A DNA stretch of 60,910 bases from Leclercia adecarboxylata (GCA_002360945.1 DERO01000025.1:30649-91558); one strand, 5' to 3'; shown: positions 28,766 through 38,685, counted from the first letter of the stretch. Translations and numbers: made by a program. The notes: a model not told the origin generated them from the sequence alone.

Positions 28766-29497
28766 GTGGGTAATAATTTGATGCAGACGGATCTCTCCGT
28801 CTGGGGTATGTATCATCATGCCGACATCGTGGTGAAAATTGTGATGATCGGCCTGATTCTGGCGTCCGTTGTCACCTGGGCTATTTTCTTTAGCAAGAGC
28901 GTGGAGCTTATCTCGCACAAGCGCCGGCTTAAGCGCGAGCAGCAGCAGCTGGCCGAGGCTCGCACCCTGAATCAGGCGAGCGACATGAGCTCTTCCTTCC
29001 AGGCCAAAAGCCTCACCACCCAGTTAATCAACGAAGCGCAGAACGAGCTCGAGCTCTCTGCAGGCAGCGAAGACAACGAAGGCATTAAAGAGCGTACCGG
29101 CTTCCGCCTCGAGCGTCGCGTTGCGGCCATTGGCCGTCATATGGGCCGCGGTAACGGCTACCTGGCGACCATCGGTGCAATTTCGCCGTTCGTCGGTCTG
29201 TTCGGAACGGTATGGGGCATCATGAACAGCTTCATCGGCATCGCCCAGACCCAAACCACCAACCTCGCGGTTGTGGCTCCCGGCATCGCAGAAGCCCTGC
29301 TGGCGACGGCGATTGGTCTGGTTGCCGCTATCCCGGCGGTCGTTATCTATAACATTTTCGCCCGTATGATCGGCAGCTACAAAGCCACCCTCGGCGACGT
29401 TGCCGCTCAGGTTCTGCTGCTGCAAAGCCGCGATCTGGACCTCAGCGCCAGCGCTGCGAAGCCGGTCCGTTCTGCTCAGAAATTACACTTAGGTTGA
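28766..29497 (+). CDS. exbB: ExbB, TonB-system proton channel subunit (GTG start)
   Basis: ExbB is the pentameric inner-membrane component that, with ExbD, uses the proton gradient to energise TonB for uptake of siderophores and vitamin B12. The 243-residue protein begins at GTG 28766 (MGNNLMQTDLSVWGMYHHAD), with GGAG at 28755-28758; this matches the E. coli start. The first membrane segment is IVMIGLILASVVTWAIFF. The second and third lie in YLATIGAISPFVGLFGTVWG and ALLATAIGLVAAIPAVVIYN. exbD follows after 6 bases. Confidence 0.97.
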   Translation: MGNNLMQTDLSVWGMYHHADIVVKIVMIGLILASVVTWAIFFSKSVELISHKRRLKREQQQLAEARTLNQASDMSSSFQAKSLTTQLINEAQNELELSAGSEDNEGIKERTGFRLERRVAAIGRHMGRGNGYLATIGAISPFVGLFGTVWGIMNSFIGIAQTQTTNLAVVAPGIAEALLATAIGLVAAIPAVVIYNIFARMIGSYKATLGDVAAQVLLLQSRDLDLSASAAKPVRSAQKLHLG

Positions 29498-29503
29498 TTC
29501 GCC

Positions 29504-29929
29504 ATGGCAATGCGTCTTAATGAAAATCTGGACGATAACGGCGAAATGCACGAAATCAACGTGACGCCGTTTATCGACGTCATGCTGGTTCTGCTGATTA
29601 TCTTCATGGTTGCTGCGCCGCTGGCGACGGTGGACGTGAAGGTCAATCTGCCTGCGTCATCCAGCCAGCCGCAGCCGCGCCCGGAAAAACCGATTTATCT
29701 GTCCGTGAAAGCGGATAAATCCATGTTCCTGGGTAACGATCCGGTGACGGATGAGTCGGTGATCCCGGCGCTGAATACCCTGACCGACGGCAAGAAAGAC
29801 ACCACCGTCTTCTTCCGTGCCGACAAGACCGTCGACTACGAAACCATGATGAAGGTAATGGACACGCTGCATCAGGCGGGTTACCTGAAGATTGGCCTGG
29901 TAGGCGAAGAGAAGACTGTGGCGAAATAA
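29504..29929 (+). CDS. exbD: ExbD, TonB-system proton channel subunit
   Basis: ExbD forms the single-helix dimer inside the ExbB pentamer. The 141-residue protein has one N-terminal membrane segment with the essential aspartate in NVTPFIDVMLVLLIIFMVAA, followed by a periplasmic domain. It begins MAMRLNENLDDNGEMHEINV, as in E. coli. It ends the exbBD operon, with an intrinsic terminator 10 bases downstream. Confidence 0.97.
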   Translation: MAMRLNENLDDNGEMHEINVTPFIDVMLVLLIIFMVAAPLATVDVKVNLPASSSQPQPRPEKPIYLSVKADKSMFLGNDPVTDESVIPALNTLTDGKKDTTVFFRADKTVDYETMMKVMDTLHQAGYLKIGLVGEEKTVAK

Positions 29930-29939
29930 AACGCAAAAA

Positions 29940-29960
29940 GGCAACGTAAGTTGCCTTTTT
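29940..29960 (+). terminator. Intrinsic terminator of exbBD
   Basis: The stem GGCAAC / GTTGCC has a GTAA loop and is followed by five T residues. It is the same hairpin as after parE (5551-5573), and the following bases are also shared. Confidence 0.9.
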
Positions 29961-29970
29961 AATGTTTGTT

Positions 29971-30053
29971 CCCTCTCCCTGTGGGAGAGGGTCAGGGTGA
30001 GGGCATCAGCCCGCAAAGAATCGGTAGGCCCGGTAAGCGTAGCGCCACCGGGC
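29971..30053. repeat. Two intergenic palindromes: CCCTCTCCC repeat and REP
   Basis: CCCTCTCCC-TGT-GGGAGAGGG with the tail CATCAG (29971-30013) is followed by a REP palindrome GGTAGGCCCGGTAAGCGTAG-CGCCACCGGGC (30023-30053). Both lie between the convergent exbD and yghA genes. Confidence 0.85.
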
Positions 30054-30064
30054 AATGCTCTAAA

Positions 30065-30961
30065 CTATCCCAGATGTTCCCCGCCGCACACCCCGTGTAC
30101 TTCCGCAGTCACATAGCTTGATTCCTGACTCGCCAGGTAGACATAAACCGGTGCCAGCTCCGCAGGCTGCCCTGCGCGCTTCATCGGGGTCTGCTGACCA
30201 AACTGCGGGATTTTCTCCTGAGTCTGACCGCCGGAGATCTGCAGCGCCGTCCAGATAGGCCCTGGAGCCACCACGTTAACGCGCACACCGCTCTCGGCCA
30301 CCTGTTTCGCCAGCCCGCGGCTGTAGTTGAGGATGGCCGCTTTAGTGGAGGCATAGTCCAGCAGGTGCGGACTCGGCTGATAGGCCTGAATCGACGAGGT
30401 GGTGATGATGCTCGCCCCGGCCGGCAGCAGCGGCAGCGCCTCCTGGGTTATCCAGAACAGCGCCAGCACGTTCACGGTATAGGTCTGTTTAAACTGCTCC
30501 GTCGTCAGGTCGGCAATCTTCTCAACCGCCACCTGCTTACCGGCCACCAGCGCCAGCACGTCCAGCCCGCCCAGTTCCTGATGGGCTTTATGCACCAGTG
30601 AACGGGCAAATTTTTCGTCGCTCAGGTCGCCGGGGATCAGCACCGCTTTGCGTCCTGCTTCTTCTATCAGCTGCTTAACCTGCTGTGCATCCTCTTCTTC
30701 GGCGGGCAGGTAGTTAATGGCGACGTCTGCTCCTTCACGCGCGTAAGCGATGGCGGCAGCGCGTCCAATCCCTGAGTCGCCCCCTGTCACCAGCGCCTTA
30801 CGATCCTGTAGTCTGCCGCTACCTTTATAGCTCTTCTCGCCGCAGTCCGGCACCGGCTCCATCTTGCTCTGCACGCCAGGGGCGGGCTGTTTCTGCTGCG
30901 GATATTCACCGGTATGATACTGGGTTTTAGGGTTCTGAATTTTGCTCTGGGAATTTGCCAT
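30065..30961 (-). CDS. yghA: YghA NADP-dependent short-chain dehydrogenase
   Basis: YghA is a cytoplasmic SDR-family oxidoreductase, and its physiological substrate is uncertain. The 298-residue protein has the cofactor motif [12 protein letters not shown] (TGxxxGxG), the catalytic Ser in [13 protein letters not shown], and the YxxxK motif in [16 protein letters not shown]. The N-terminal extension rich in Gln, Lys and Pro ([20 protein letters not shown]) is typical of this subfamily. The C-terminus [13 protein letters not shown] matches E. coli. It converges on exbD. Confidence 0.95.
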   Translation of the reverse strand: MANSQSKIQNPKTQYHTGEYPQQKQPAPGVQSKMEPVPDCGEKSYKGSGRLQDRKALVTGGDSGIGRAAAIAYAREGADVAINYLPAEEEDAQQVKQLIEEAGRKAVLIPGDLSDEKFARSLVHKAHQELGGLDVLALVAGKQVAVEKIADLTTEQFKQTYTVNVLALFWITQEALPLLPAGASIITTSSIQAYQPSPHLLDYASTKAAILNYSRGLAKQVAESGVRVNVVAPGPIWTALQISGGQTQEKIPQFGQQTPMKRAGQPAELAPVYVYLASQESSYVTAEVHGVCGGEHLG

Positions 30962-31082
30962 TGAGGTTCTCCTTGAGTGGGTGATCAGGCTTTAAGCTTA
31001 GGAGAATCAACCGGCAAGTGAGGACTATTCAGGATAATCCTTAAAAAACAGCAACAGGCGGAGCGGGAAGTACTGGCGGGAG

Positions 31083-31535
31083 TTAGGGCTTGGTGGGGGG
31101 GATGTCGGCTTTTGCGGCCAGCACTTCTTCATTCAGCGCGACGGTAGTGACGCTGGTCGTGCGATAGCCCTCATCGGCCAGTTTACGGGTGACGCGCAGG
31201 GTGGCGGTTTCACGTGCCCGCAAATACTGATAATTGGTTTCAAGGCGGGCCAGTATTTTATCTTTTAAATCCGGGCGCTGCTCCATAATGGCGTTAATGG
31301 TCGCGCCATAGATCTCTTCTTTAACCTGTAACGGATAAATTTCCCGGCGGTTCTGCCATTTCAGGCGCACCAGACCAGCCGGAATAGAGAGCAGCTCTTT
31401 CGCAATGCGTTGTATTTCCGCATTTTTAATCTCTTTCAGCGCCGCCAGATTTTGCTCTAAGATAAATTCATCGCTCTTTTTATCATCTAAAGCTAAATAA
31501 ACGTTGTTGTTATCAACATCCTTCACGTTATTCAT
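31083..31535 (-). CDS. Hypothetical protein (second gene of an unknown pair)
   Basis: I do not recognise this 150-residue protein. It is acidic at the N-terminus (NNVKDVDNNNVYLALDDKKS), largely helical by composition, with no signal peptide or membrane segment. Its ATG overlaps the end of the upstream gene by 8 bases, so the two are translationally coupled. It ends PPTKP. Adenine and thymine are more frequent than in the surrounding core genes. The pair lies between yghA and another unknown gene. Confidence 0.72.
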   Translation of the reverse strand: MNNVKDVDNNNVYLALDDKKSDEFILEQNLAALKEIKNAEIQRIAKELLSIPAGLVRLKWQNRREIYPLQVKEEIYGATINAIMEQRPDLKDKILARLETNYQYLRARETATLRVTRKLADEGYRTTSVTTVALNEEVLAAKADIPPTKP

Positions 31536-31932
31536 CCCCTAGCTTATAGAAAATAGGCGTGTTTTTTTCGCAAGTAATTAGATTGAGCCAGATGTCATTA
31601 CCGGCTTCGTTAATCTCATCGGTTTTTTCCGTCAATATTTGACTTAGTGCCTGGGCGTCTATTTCCCCTTCCGCTTGCAGGTCGTTGAGCAGGCGAGCGA
31701 ACACTTCGATTTTAACCACCCGGAATAACCGGTCCTTTATATGACGGTCGTGCTCTTCGAGCAACATATTGCGGGAGTTACCGGTACGGGTAACACCAAT
31801 TAATATATCAGGCGCGTAATCTGCGAGTGTTCTTTTCCCCTTAGTGAAATTTGCATTGCTTTCTGCTTCTGGTGGTGTCGGTTCCACGGTAGAAATGTGA
31901 AACTTAGCCGGGACCAGATTGTCGGGCAACAT
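31528..31932 (-). CDS. Hypothetical protein (first gene of an unknown pair)
   Basis: I do not recognise this 134-residue soluble protein. It begins MLPDNLVPAKFHISTVEPTP and contains KRTLADYAPDILIGVTRTGN and a helical acidic C-terminal half (FARLLNDLQAEGEIDAQALS). The ribosome-binding site is AAAGGAAA. Its 3' end overlaps the next gene by 8 bases. The pair shares a short divergent upstream region with a membrane-anchored protein of unknown function. Base composition looks more A+T-rich than the core genes, hinting at acquisition. Confidence 0.72.
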   Translation of the reverse strand: MLPDNLVPAKFHISTVEPTPPEAESNANFTKGKRTLADYAPDILIGVTRTGNSRNMLLEEHDRHIKDRLFRVVKIEVFARLLNDLQAEGEIDAQALSQILTEKTDEINEAGNDIWLNLITCEKNTPIFYKLGDE

Positions 31933-32037
31933 TTTATATTTCCTTTAATTTCAACAGGGTGGGGTTGTCTGGAGTGTGAGATTCGTTGACAATAACATGA
32001 GGCAAATTTAAAATCAAAAAAAATGGAGCCTACCTAT

Positions 32038-32541
32038 ATGAACAGCATTTTTTATACTGTCATTACTTTGTTATTGCTTACCGCCGTCGTTCTTTTATTG
32101 ATGAAAGAGTTCAATAAAAGCAGCGACGCGGAGAACACGCACAACCCTGCCCAGCCGGAGCGCATGTCAAAAGAAGAGGGCGAAGACCATTTTTCAGTGT
32201 TAATGAATGCGATTACGCCGGTTTGGTACTGGCGCGTTAATCATGAATATATTGATTTCCTCCATGCCACAATTAAACGAATGAATATGGTGGAAATAAA
32301 TAGCATTCCTGACCTGTTTGAGGCGCAGCGTCGTTGCAGCGATCTTAACTCGGCGGTCTACAAATATTACGACAATATCAAGAAGCGTTGTCTTAATGGT
32401 GAGAAAGTGTCGCATTCCGATCTGGAGGTCATGAACCTGCGCCAGTGTTTTCGTGAGTTCAGCCTTGAAGCTTATCCATCGCTGGTGGTGCTGGTTTGGC
32501 CGGAATATCAACGGCCTGTCGTTAAGCCGGAGCAGGTATAG
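32038..32541 (+). CDS. Hypothetical membrane-anchored protein
   Basis: This 167-residue protein of unknown function has a single N-terminal membrane segment (MNSIFYTVITLLLLTAVVLL) followed by a charged cytoplasmic or periplasmic domain. I chose ATG at 32038, 9 bases after GGAG; the ATG at 32023 has no ribosome-binding site. Aromatic residues cluster in TPVWYWRVNHEYIDFLHATI. It is divergent from the unknown pair at 31083-31932 and shares their A+T-rich look, so the three may be one acquired unit. Confidence 0.72.
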   Translation: MNSIFYTVITLLLLTAVVLLLMKEFNKSSDAENTHNPAQPERMSKEEGEDHFSVLMNAITPVWYWRVNHEYIDFLHATIKRMNMVEINSIPDLFEAQRRCSDLNSAVYKYYDNIKKRCLNGEKVSHSDLEVMNLRQCFREFSLEAYPSLVVLVWPEYQRPVVKPEQV

Positions 32542-33111
<570 letters not shown>

Positions 33112-33118
33112 TAAAAAA

Positions 33119-33144
33119 GCCGGGTAAGCGCAGCGCCACCCGGC
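33119..33144. repeat. Single REP palindrome acting as a likely bidirectional terminator
   Basis: GCCGGGTAAGCGC-AGCGCCACCCGGC is preceded by six A residues and followed by ATTTTAA. It lies between the convergent yqhA and yghZ genes, so it may stop transcription from both sides. Confidence 0.85.
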
Positions 33145-33151
33145 ATTTTAA

Positions 33152-34192
33152 CTACTTATCTGACGACGCCTGCCACAGATTCAGCTGCCCGTCGGCCACA
33201 TGCTGGTCAATCCGCTGTAGCTCTTCTTCGCTAAAGTGCAGATTATTCAGTGCCTGCACGTTTTCCTCCAACTGCTCCGTGCGGCTTGCCCCAATCAGTA
33301 CCGAGGTCACGCGCTCATCCTTCAACAGCCAGCTCAGGGCCATCTGGGCCATCGTCTGACCGCGCGCCTGCGCCATCTCGTTCAGCAGACGCAGACTGTT
33401 GAGGTTGGCCTCGGTCAGCATGTTCTCGGTCAGGCCGCGCACCTTTTTGCCTTCGCGCTGCATGCGGGAGCCGTCAGGAATGCCGTTCAGGTACTTCCCG
33501 GTCAGCAGCCCCTGCGCCAGCGGCGTAAAGGCGATACAGCCGGTGCCGTTGGCTTCCAGGGTATCCAGCAGGCCGCTCTTGTCCACCCAGCGGTTAAGCA
33601 GATTGTAAGAGGGCTGATGGATAAGCAGCGGGATCTTCCACTCGCGCAGCAGCTCCGCCATCTTCTGGGTCCGTTCTGGTGAATAAGAGGAGATGCCGAC
33701 GTACAGCGCCTTTCCGCTCTGCACCGCCTGCGCCAGCGCAGAGGCGGTCTCTTCCATCGGCGTGTTTTCGTCCACCCGGTGAGAATAGAAGATATCCACG
33801 TACTCCAGCCCCATGCGCTTCAGGCTCTGGTCGAGACTGGCGAGCAGATACTTACGCGAGCCGCCCGCACCGTACGGACCCGGCCACATGTCATAGCCCG
33901 CTTTGGTGGAAATAATCAGCTCATCGCGATACGCCGCGAAATCATCCTGCAGCAGGCGGCCAAAATTTTCCTCCGCGCTGCCCGGCGGTGGGCCATAGTT
34001 ATTGGCGAGATCAAAATGGGTGATACCGCAGTCAAAGGCTTTGCGCAGCAGGGCGCGCTGGGAATCGAGAGCCTGAACGTGGCCGAAGCTGTGCCACAAA
34101 CCAAGCGACAGGGCGGGCAGGCGCAGGCCGCTTTTTCCGCAATAACGGTACTGCATCGTCTCGTAGCGGTCCGGAGAGGCGTTCCAGGGCAT
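33152..34192 (-). CDS. yghZ: YghZ (GpR) aldo-keto reductase, methylglyoxal-reducing
   Basis: YghZ is an NADPH-dependent AKR14-family enzyme that reduces methylglyoxal and other aldehydes. The start at 34192 follows GGAGA and gives 346 residues, the E. coli length. Catalytic residues appear as Asp in THFDLANNYG, Tyr in NNYGPPPGS, Lys in ISTKAGYDMW and His in FYSHRVDENT. The cofactor motif is VLIGASRTEQLEENV. The open reading extends upstream to 34264 without a ribosome-binding site. It is divergent from yghX. Confidence 0.96.
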   Translation of the reverse strand: MPWNASPDRYETMQYRYCGKSGLRLPALSLGLWHSFGHVQALDSQRALLRKAFDCGITHFDLANNYGPPPGSAEENFGRLLQDDFAAYRDELIISTKAGYDMWPGPYGAGGSRKYLLASLDQSLKRMGLEYVDIFYSHRVDENTPMEETASALAQAVQSGKALYVGISSYSPERTQKMAELLREWKIPLLIHQPSYNLLNRWVDKSGLLDTLEANGTGCIAFTPLAQGLLTGKYLNGIPDGSRMQREGKKVRGLTENMLTEANLNSLRLLNEMAQARGQTMAQMALSWLLKDERVTSVLIGASRTEQLEENVQALNNLHFSEEELQRIDQHVADGQLNLWQASSDK

Positions 34193-34275
34193 GATGTCTC
34201 CTTTCTGGGTGTTTGATTTTCGAAACAGCGTTTCTATTCTATCCTTAGTTCGTTCACAATTCATGGAGATATGCG

Positions 34276-35163
34276 ATGACGCGTATGACCGCCAAAGACT
34301 TTCCTCAGGAATTGCTCGACTACTACGATTATTACGCTCACGGCAAAATCAACAAACGTGAGTTCCTCAATCTGGCTGCCCGCTATGCCGTCGGCGGCGT
34401 TACTGCGCTGGCGCTGTTCAATATGCTCAAGCCCAATTACGCCCTCGCCGAGCAGGTGAAGTTTACCGATCCCGATATTCTGCCCGAGTACATCACCTAT
34501 CCCTCGCCGGACGGCCACGGCCAGGTGCGCGGCTATCTGGTGAAACCGGCCAAAGCCACGGGTAAAGTCCCGGCGGTAGTGGTGGTGCATGAAAACCGCG
34601 GCCTCAACCCCTACATTGAGGACGTGGCGCGTCGGGTGGCGAAAGCGGGCTACATCGCCCTGGCGCCGGATGGCTTAAGTTCGGTGGGCGGGTATCCCGG
34701 CAACGATGAGGAGGGAAAGGTCCTGCAGCAGAAGGTTGATCCCACGAAGCTGATGAACGACTTCTTTGCCGCCGTCGGGTTTATGCAAAAACACCCGGAT
34801 GCCACCGGTAAGGTGGGGATCACCGGCTTCTGCTACGGCGGTGGGGTCTCTAACGCTGCGGCGGTCGCCTGGCCGGAGTTGGCCTGCGCGGTGCCTTTCT
34901 ATGGCCGTCAGCCGCCGGCGGCGGACGTCGCCAAAATTAAGGCGCCCTTGCTGCTGCATTACGCCGAACTCGACAAGAATGTTAACGAGGGCTGGCCAGC
35001 TTATGAAGCCGCGCTTAAATCTAACGGCAAGGTGTATGAGGCCTGGATCTACCCTGGCGTAAACCACGGATTCCACAACGATTCTACTCCGCGATACGAT
35101 GAACCCGCCGCGGAATTAGCCTGGAAAAGAACCCTCGGATGGTTTGAAAAATATTTGAGTTAA
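34276..35163 (+). CDS. yghX: YghX dienelactone-hydrolase-family protein, intact
   Basis: The 295-residue alpha/beta-hydrolase belongs to the dienelactone hydrolase family. The nucleophile is the cysteine in [15 protein letters not shown]; the acid is probably in [11 protein letters not shown] and the His in GVNHGFHND. An N-terminal segment [17 protein letters not shown] followed by a hydrophobic run resembles a Tat-type export signal placed about 25 residues in, but with Lys-Arg instead of two arginines. The ATG at 34276 is 7 bases after GGAG. In E. coli K-12 this gene is disrupted as I remember; here the frame is whole. Confidence 0.88.
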   Translation: MTRMTAKDFPQELLDYYDYYAHGKINKREFLNLAARYAVGGVTALALFNMLKPNYALAEQVKFTDPDILPEYITYPSPDGHGQVRGYLVKPAKATGKVPAVVVVHENRGLNPYIEDVARRVAKAGYIALAPDGLSSVGGYPGNDEEGKVLQQKVDPTKLMNDFFAAVGFMQKHPDATGKVGITGFCYGGGVSNAAAVAWPELACAVPFYGRQPPAADVAKIKAPLLLHYAELDKNVNEGWPAYEAALKSNGKVYEAWIYPGVNHGFHNDSTPRYDEPAAELAWKRTLGWFEKYLS

Positions 35164-35364
35164 TCCGCCTGAAAATACCAGGCAGGGATCCTGGTGTTGG
35201 GTTCACGTTATTTATTATAACGATGCAGATATATGCTCTATATTTGCATCTTTATGAAATATAAAGGCGGATTATTTTAAGGGGTAATGCCATTGATGCT
35301 CTCGTTTAATTTCCACACTTATTAAACAGAAATGAAAAGTTTTATAAAATTAACCAATAAAAGG

Positions 35365-35391
35365 TACCGCTTCGCATTTTATTGCCGATAA
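35365..35391 (+). promoter_or_regulatory. Sigma-28 (FliA) promoter of the chemoreceptor gene
   Basis: The -10 element GCCGATAA (35384-35391) is perfect. The -35 element TACCGCTT (35365-35372) matches TAAAGTTT at 5 of 8 positions, with the exact 11-base spacer. It lies 53 bases before the ATG of a methyl-accepting chemotaxis protein, a usual FliA target. Confidence 0.78.
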
Positions 35392-35444
35392 CGAGGGTAG
35401 TACTCGCCTCCGGGCGATATCTCCCTCATGGCAAGGAAATAACT

Positions 35445-36992
35445 ATGCACGTGTTTCGTAATTTCACGATCCGGTTCGTCATGCTGACGATTCTGGGGAT
35501 TTTCTGTTTAATGTGGGCGGGGGTTGGGCTTTATGGCTCCTGGGCGCTGTCGCGTGTTGCCGATGGCAATGAGGTCGATCGACAGCTGGTCAAACAGATG
35601 ACGGTGCTCAGCCAGGGTAACGATCAGTATTTCCGCTTTGTCACCCGTCTGTCCCGGGCGATGGACGTGCAGGCGGCAGGCGGTACGGCGGATCTTACCT
35701 CTGTGCAGCAGGCACTGGACACCATGAGCAAAAAGCTCGATGAGATGAAAGCCATGTCACCGGGGCCGATGGATGCACAGATCTCCTCTCAGGTGATCGC
35801 CAGCTGGCAGGCGTTGCTGGAGAACGGCGTGAAGCCCCAGATGCAGCTCGCGCAGCAGGGCAATCTCGACGCCTATCGCCAGCAGGCGAATACTGTCACT
35901 CCGCCGCTGAGCCGCGCCTTTGGCGAGAGCGCCGGGCAGTTTAATAAAGCTGCCGACAGCATTCTCGACCGCACCCGCGTGACGGTGGACGGCCTCACCA
36001 GCTTTACCCGCACGGTGATCATCACCGCGACCCTTATCGGTCTGCTGATCCTGCTGTTCGCCGATCGCTATCTGGTCGCGATGCTGGTGAAACCGCTGGA
36101 TCAGCTCCGCTACCACTTTCGTCAGATTGCCCAGGGCGATCTGAGCCAGCCGATTGCTCCCTTTGGTCGCAACTGCGTAGGTCAGCTGGTGCCGCTGCTG
36201 ACGGCGATGCAGGACAGCCTGCGCGAAGCGGTCAGTACCATCCGTGCCGGCAGCGAGAATATCTGGCGCGGCGCCACGGAGATCTCCAGCGGCAATAACG
36301 ATCTCTCGTCACGTACCGAAGAGCAGGCGGCCGCCCTGGAAGAGACGGCGGCCAGCATGGAGCAGCTCACCGCCACGGTGAAGCTGAATGCCGATAACGC
36401 CCGTCAGGCCAGCGAGCTGGCGGATGTGGCTTCTACCACCGCCAGCCGTGGCGGGGCGCTGGTGGAAAATGTGGTCCACACCATGACCGGCATCTCCGTC
36501 AGCTCGAAGAAAATCGCGGAGATCACCAGCGTCATCAACAGCATCGCCTTCCAGACCAATATTCTGGCCCTCAATGCGGCGGTGGAAGCGGCGCGTGCGG
36601 GTGAGCAGGGGCGTGGTTTTGCGGTGGTGGCGGGTGAGGTGCGTAATCTCGCCAGCCGCAGCGCCAATGCGGCAAAAGAGATCGAAGAGCTGATCGCCGA
36701 CTCCGTCTCCCGCGTGGAGCAGGGGGCCCGGCTGGTGAACGATACCGGCACCACCATGGAGGCGGTGCTGCGCGATATCACCGGCGTGACCACCATCATG
36801 AAGCAGATTGCCGCCGCCTCGGAAGAGCAGAGCAAAGGCATTTCGCAGGTGGGGGTGGCGATCACCCAGATGGACGGTGTGACCCAGCAGAACGCCTCGC
36901 TGGTGGAGCAGGTATCCGCTGCGGCCTCCGCGCTGGAGCGTCAGACCGAGGAGCTGCAACGCTCGGTGCAGAAGTTCCGCCTGGCGAGCTAA
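35445..36992 (+). CDS. Methyl-accepting chemotaxis protein
   Basis: The 515-residue transmembrane chemoreceptor has an N-terminal membrane segment ([20 protein letters not shown]), a Tar/Tsr-like periplasmic four-helix sensor domain and a second membrane segment ([17 protein letters not shown]). A HAMP region and the signalling hairpin with [20 protein letters not shown] and [19 protein letters not shown] follow. The C-terminus ends VQKFRLAS, without the NWETF pentapeptide that tethers CheR, so it is a minor-type receptor. I chose ATG at 35445 (after AAGGAAATAACT); an upstream in-frame ATG at 35382 overlaps the sigma-28 promoter. The ligand is unknown. It converges on the FucR-like gene with a 4-base overlap. 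Confidence 0.93.
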   Translation: MHVFRNFTIRFVMLTILGIFCLMWAGVGLYGSWALSRVADGNEVDRQLVKQMTVLSQGNDQYFRFVTRLSRAMDVQAAGGTADLTSVQQALDTMSKKLDEMKAMSPGPMDAQISSQVIASWQALLENGVKPQMQLAQQGNLDAYRQQANTVTPPLSRAFGESAGQFNKAADSILDRTRVTVDGLTSFTRTVIITATLIGLLILLFADRYLVAMLVKPLDQLRYHFRQIAQGDLSQPIAPFGRNCVGQLVPLLTAMQDSLREAVSTIRAGSENIWRGATEISSGNNDLSSRTEEQAAALEETAASMEQLTATVKLNADNARQASELADVASTTASRGGALVENVVHTMTGISVSSKKIAEITSVINSIAFQTNILALNAAVEAARAGEQGRGFAVVAGEVRNLASRSANAAKEIEELIADSVSRVEQGARLVNDTGTTMEAVLRDITGVTTIMKQIAAASEEQSKGISQVGVAITQMDGVTQQNASLVEQVSAAASALERQTEELQRSVQKFRLAS

Positions 36993-37705
36993 CGGCGGGC
37001 CAGCTGCACGTCGCTGATCAATTGGGTCACCTGTGACAGGTGGCCTATTTTCACTTCGCTGGAGCGCTGAAACTTGCTTTTGTCGATCAGCAGCAGCGAC
37101 TGGCTGGCGCGGTTGAGCAGCTGCGCCTTAAAACCCGCGCTGTGCGGGGTCGGATCCCACATCACACCCTGCTCATCCACCCCCTCGCATGAGAAAATAA
37201 ACAGGTCGATCTCCAGCGCCTTCAGTTGCGTCACCAGGGCCGGATTCACATAGCAGCGATACTTGCGCTCCAGCGTTCCGCCCGAGCAGATCAGGGTAAT
37301 GCGTTCGCGCTTCGCCATCTCATGGCAGATCGGCAGGCTGTTGGTAAACACCGTCAGGGCGATATCCGGCAGCTGCCGCGCCAGGTGAAAGCAGGTTGAG
37401 CTGGCATCGAGGGCAAGGGTCATCCCCTCGCTGACCCAGTCGAGGGCGTGGCGGGCAATGTCGGCTTTATCGGCGTAATGGCTTTTCAGCCGCGCGCCAA
37501 AGGGTTCGCCGCCGTCACGGTGATCGGGGTGGATAGCCCGCGCCCGCCCGTGGTGGCGCACAATCTTGCCCTGCTGCTGCAGCTGTTTCAGATCGCGGCG
37601 AATCGTCTCTTTGCTGACGTTAAGCCCGGCGGCAAGCGCGTCGGTCGTCAGCCAGTCGGACGCCGCCAGCAGGCGGAGAAGATCCTGATGACGGGTACTT
37701 TTCAT
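36989..37705 (-). CDS. DeoR-family regulator similar to FucR
   Basis: The 238-residue protein closely resembles E. coli FucR, the L-fucose operon activator. The DeoR helix-turn-helix is [20 protein letters not shown], and the sugar-phosphate domain includes [37 protein letters not shown] and [19 protein letters not shown] segments. No fuc catabolic gene lies in this window, so it may be a paralogue with another target. It overlaps the diguanylate cyclase gene by 4 bases (ATGA), so the two are co-translated, and it overlaps the tail of the chemoreceptor gene. Confidence 0.85.
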   Translation of the reverse strand: MKSTRHQDLLRLLAASDWLTTDALAAGLNVSKETIRRDLKQLQQQGKIVRHHGRARAIHPDHRDGGEPFGARLKSHYADKADIARHALDWVSEGMTLALDASSTCFHLARQLPDIALTVFTNSLPICHEMAKRERITLICSGGTLERKYRCYVNPALVTQLKALEIDLFIFSCEGVDEQGVMWDPTPHSAGFKAQLLNRASQSLLLIDKSKFQRSSEVKIGHLSQVTQLISDVQLARR

Positions 37706-38685
37706 GGATGCGTTCCGCTGCGGGAGAGGGAGATCAGCGTCTGGCCAATCGCCACGCCATTCTTGCCGGTGTGCTTAATCTGGTACATCGACCGATCCGC
37801 GCGGCGCAGGGCGTTGACGAAATCATCCTGCTCCTGCACCTCATCGATCCCCACCGAGGCGCCCACCTGCGCCTGGCCGTTATCCAGCTCGAACGGCGTC
37901 AGGGCCGCATTCAGGCAGTGGTGCGCGGTGCTGTTCACCAGCAGACTGGTGAGCGGGAAGGGCAGCAGCAGCACAAACTCGTCCCCGCCCAGACGCCCAA
38001 CTATGGCACCCGGCGGGCAGGTATCGCGCAGACGCTGGCTGAGCTGGATTAGCAGCTCATCGCCGCTGCGGTGACCAAAGGTGTCATTCACCGTTTTAAA
38101 GTCATCCAGATCGATAAAGGCAATGCACAGCGGGCCCTGGGCTTTGAGCTGTGCGAAGTGCGTGAGCAGCGCGTGGCGGTTAGCAAGGCCGGTGAGCGGA
38201 TCGTGGTTCGCCAGCTGGGCCAGCTGCTCCTCGTACTGCTTCTCTTTGGTCATATCGATGTGGGTGCCGGTCACCTTCAGGGGGTTGCCTTGCCCATCCC
38301 ATTCGGTAACGCGGCCGCGATCCAGCACCCAGGTGACGGTGCCGTTTTTGTGCTGCATCCGGTGCAGCGCTTCGTAGAAGGGGGTTTTGCCGTGCAGATG
38401 ATCGTAGAAGGCATCCAGCACGTTCTGCCTGTCATCGGGGTGCAAATGCTCGCGCCAGATCTCAAACTGGGCGCTCAACTCCTTAGGCTGATAGCCCAGC
38501 ATCGAGCCCCAGCGGCGGTTGTAGATAATCAGCTTCCCGGTCGGCACGTCGAGCTGCCATAAACAGAGACCCGTCCCGTCGAGCGCAGCGCTGAGCTTGC
38601 TGCGGGCGTCACGCGCCAGCCTGGCAAGCCGGGCATTGTGCTTTTTGAGAATCTGAATCTGGTGTTCCAGCGCCTTTTCTGACAT
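37702..38685 (-). CDS. PAS-GGDEF diguanylate cyclase
   Basis: The 327-residue protein makes cyclic di-GMP from GTP. A short N-terminal coiled coil (HQIQILKKHNARLARLARDA) is followed by a PAS domain with PAC-like motif (LIIYNRRWGSMLGYQPKELS, GNPLKVTGTHIDMTKEKQYE). The GGDEF domain has DPLTGLANRHAL, FIDLDDFKTVND and the intact RLGGDEF active site. No RxxD inhibitory site is present five residues before GGDEF, so product feedback by the usual I-site is not expected. No membrane segment is seen. Its stop overlaps the FucR-like gene's start. Confidence 0.92.
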   Translation of the reverse strand: MSEKALEHQIQILKKHNARLARLARDARSKLSAALDGTGLCLWQLDVPTGKLIIYNRRWGSMLGYQPKELSAQFEIWREHLHPDDRQNVLDAFYDHLHGKTPFYEALHRMQHKNGTVTWVLDRGRVTEWDGQGNPLKVTGTHIDMTKEKQYEEQLAQLANHDPLTGLANRHALLTHFAQLKAQGPLCIAFIDLDDFKTVNDTFGHRSGDELLIQLSQRLRDTCPPGAIVGRLGGDEFVLLLPFPLTSLLVNSTAHHCLNAALTPFELDNGQAQVGASVGIDEVQEQDDFVNALRRADRSMYQIKHTGKNGVAIGQTLISLSRSGTHP

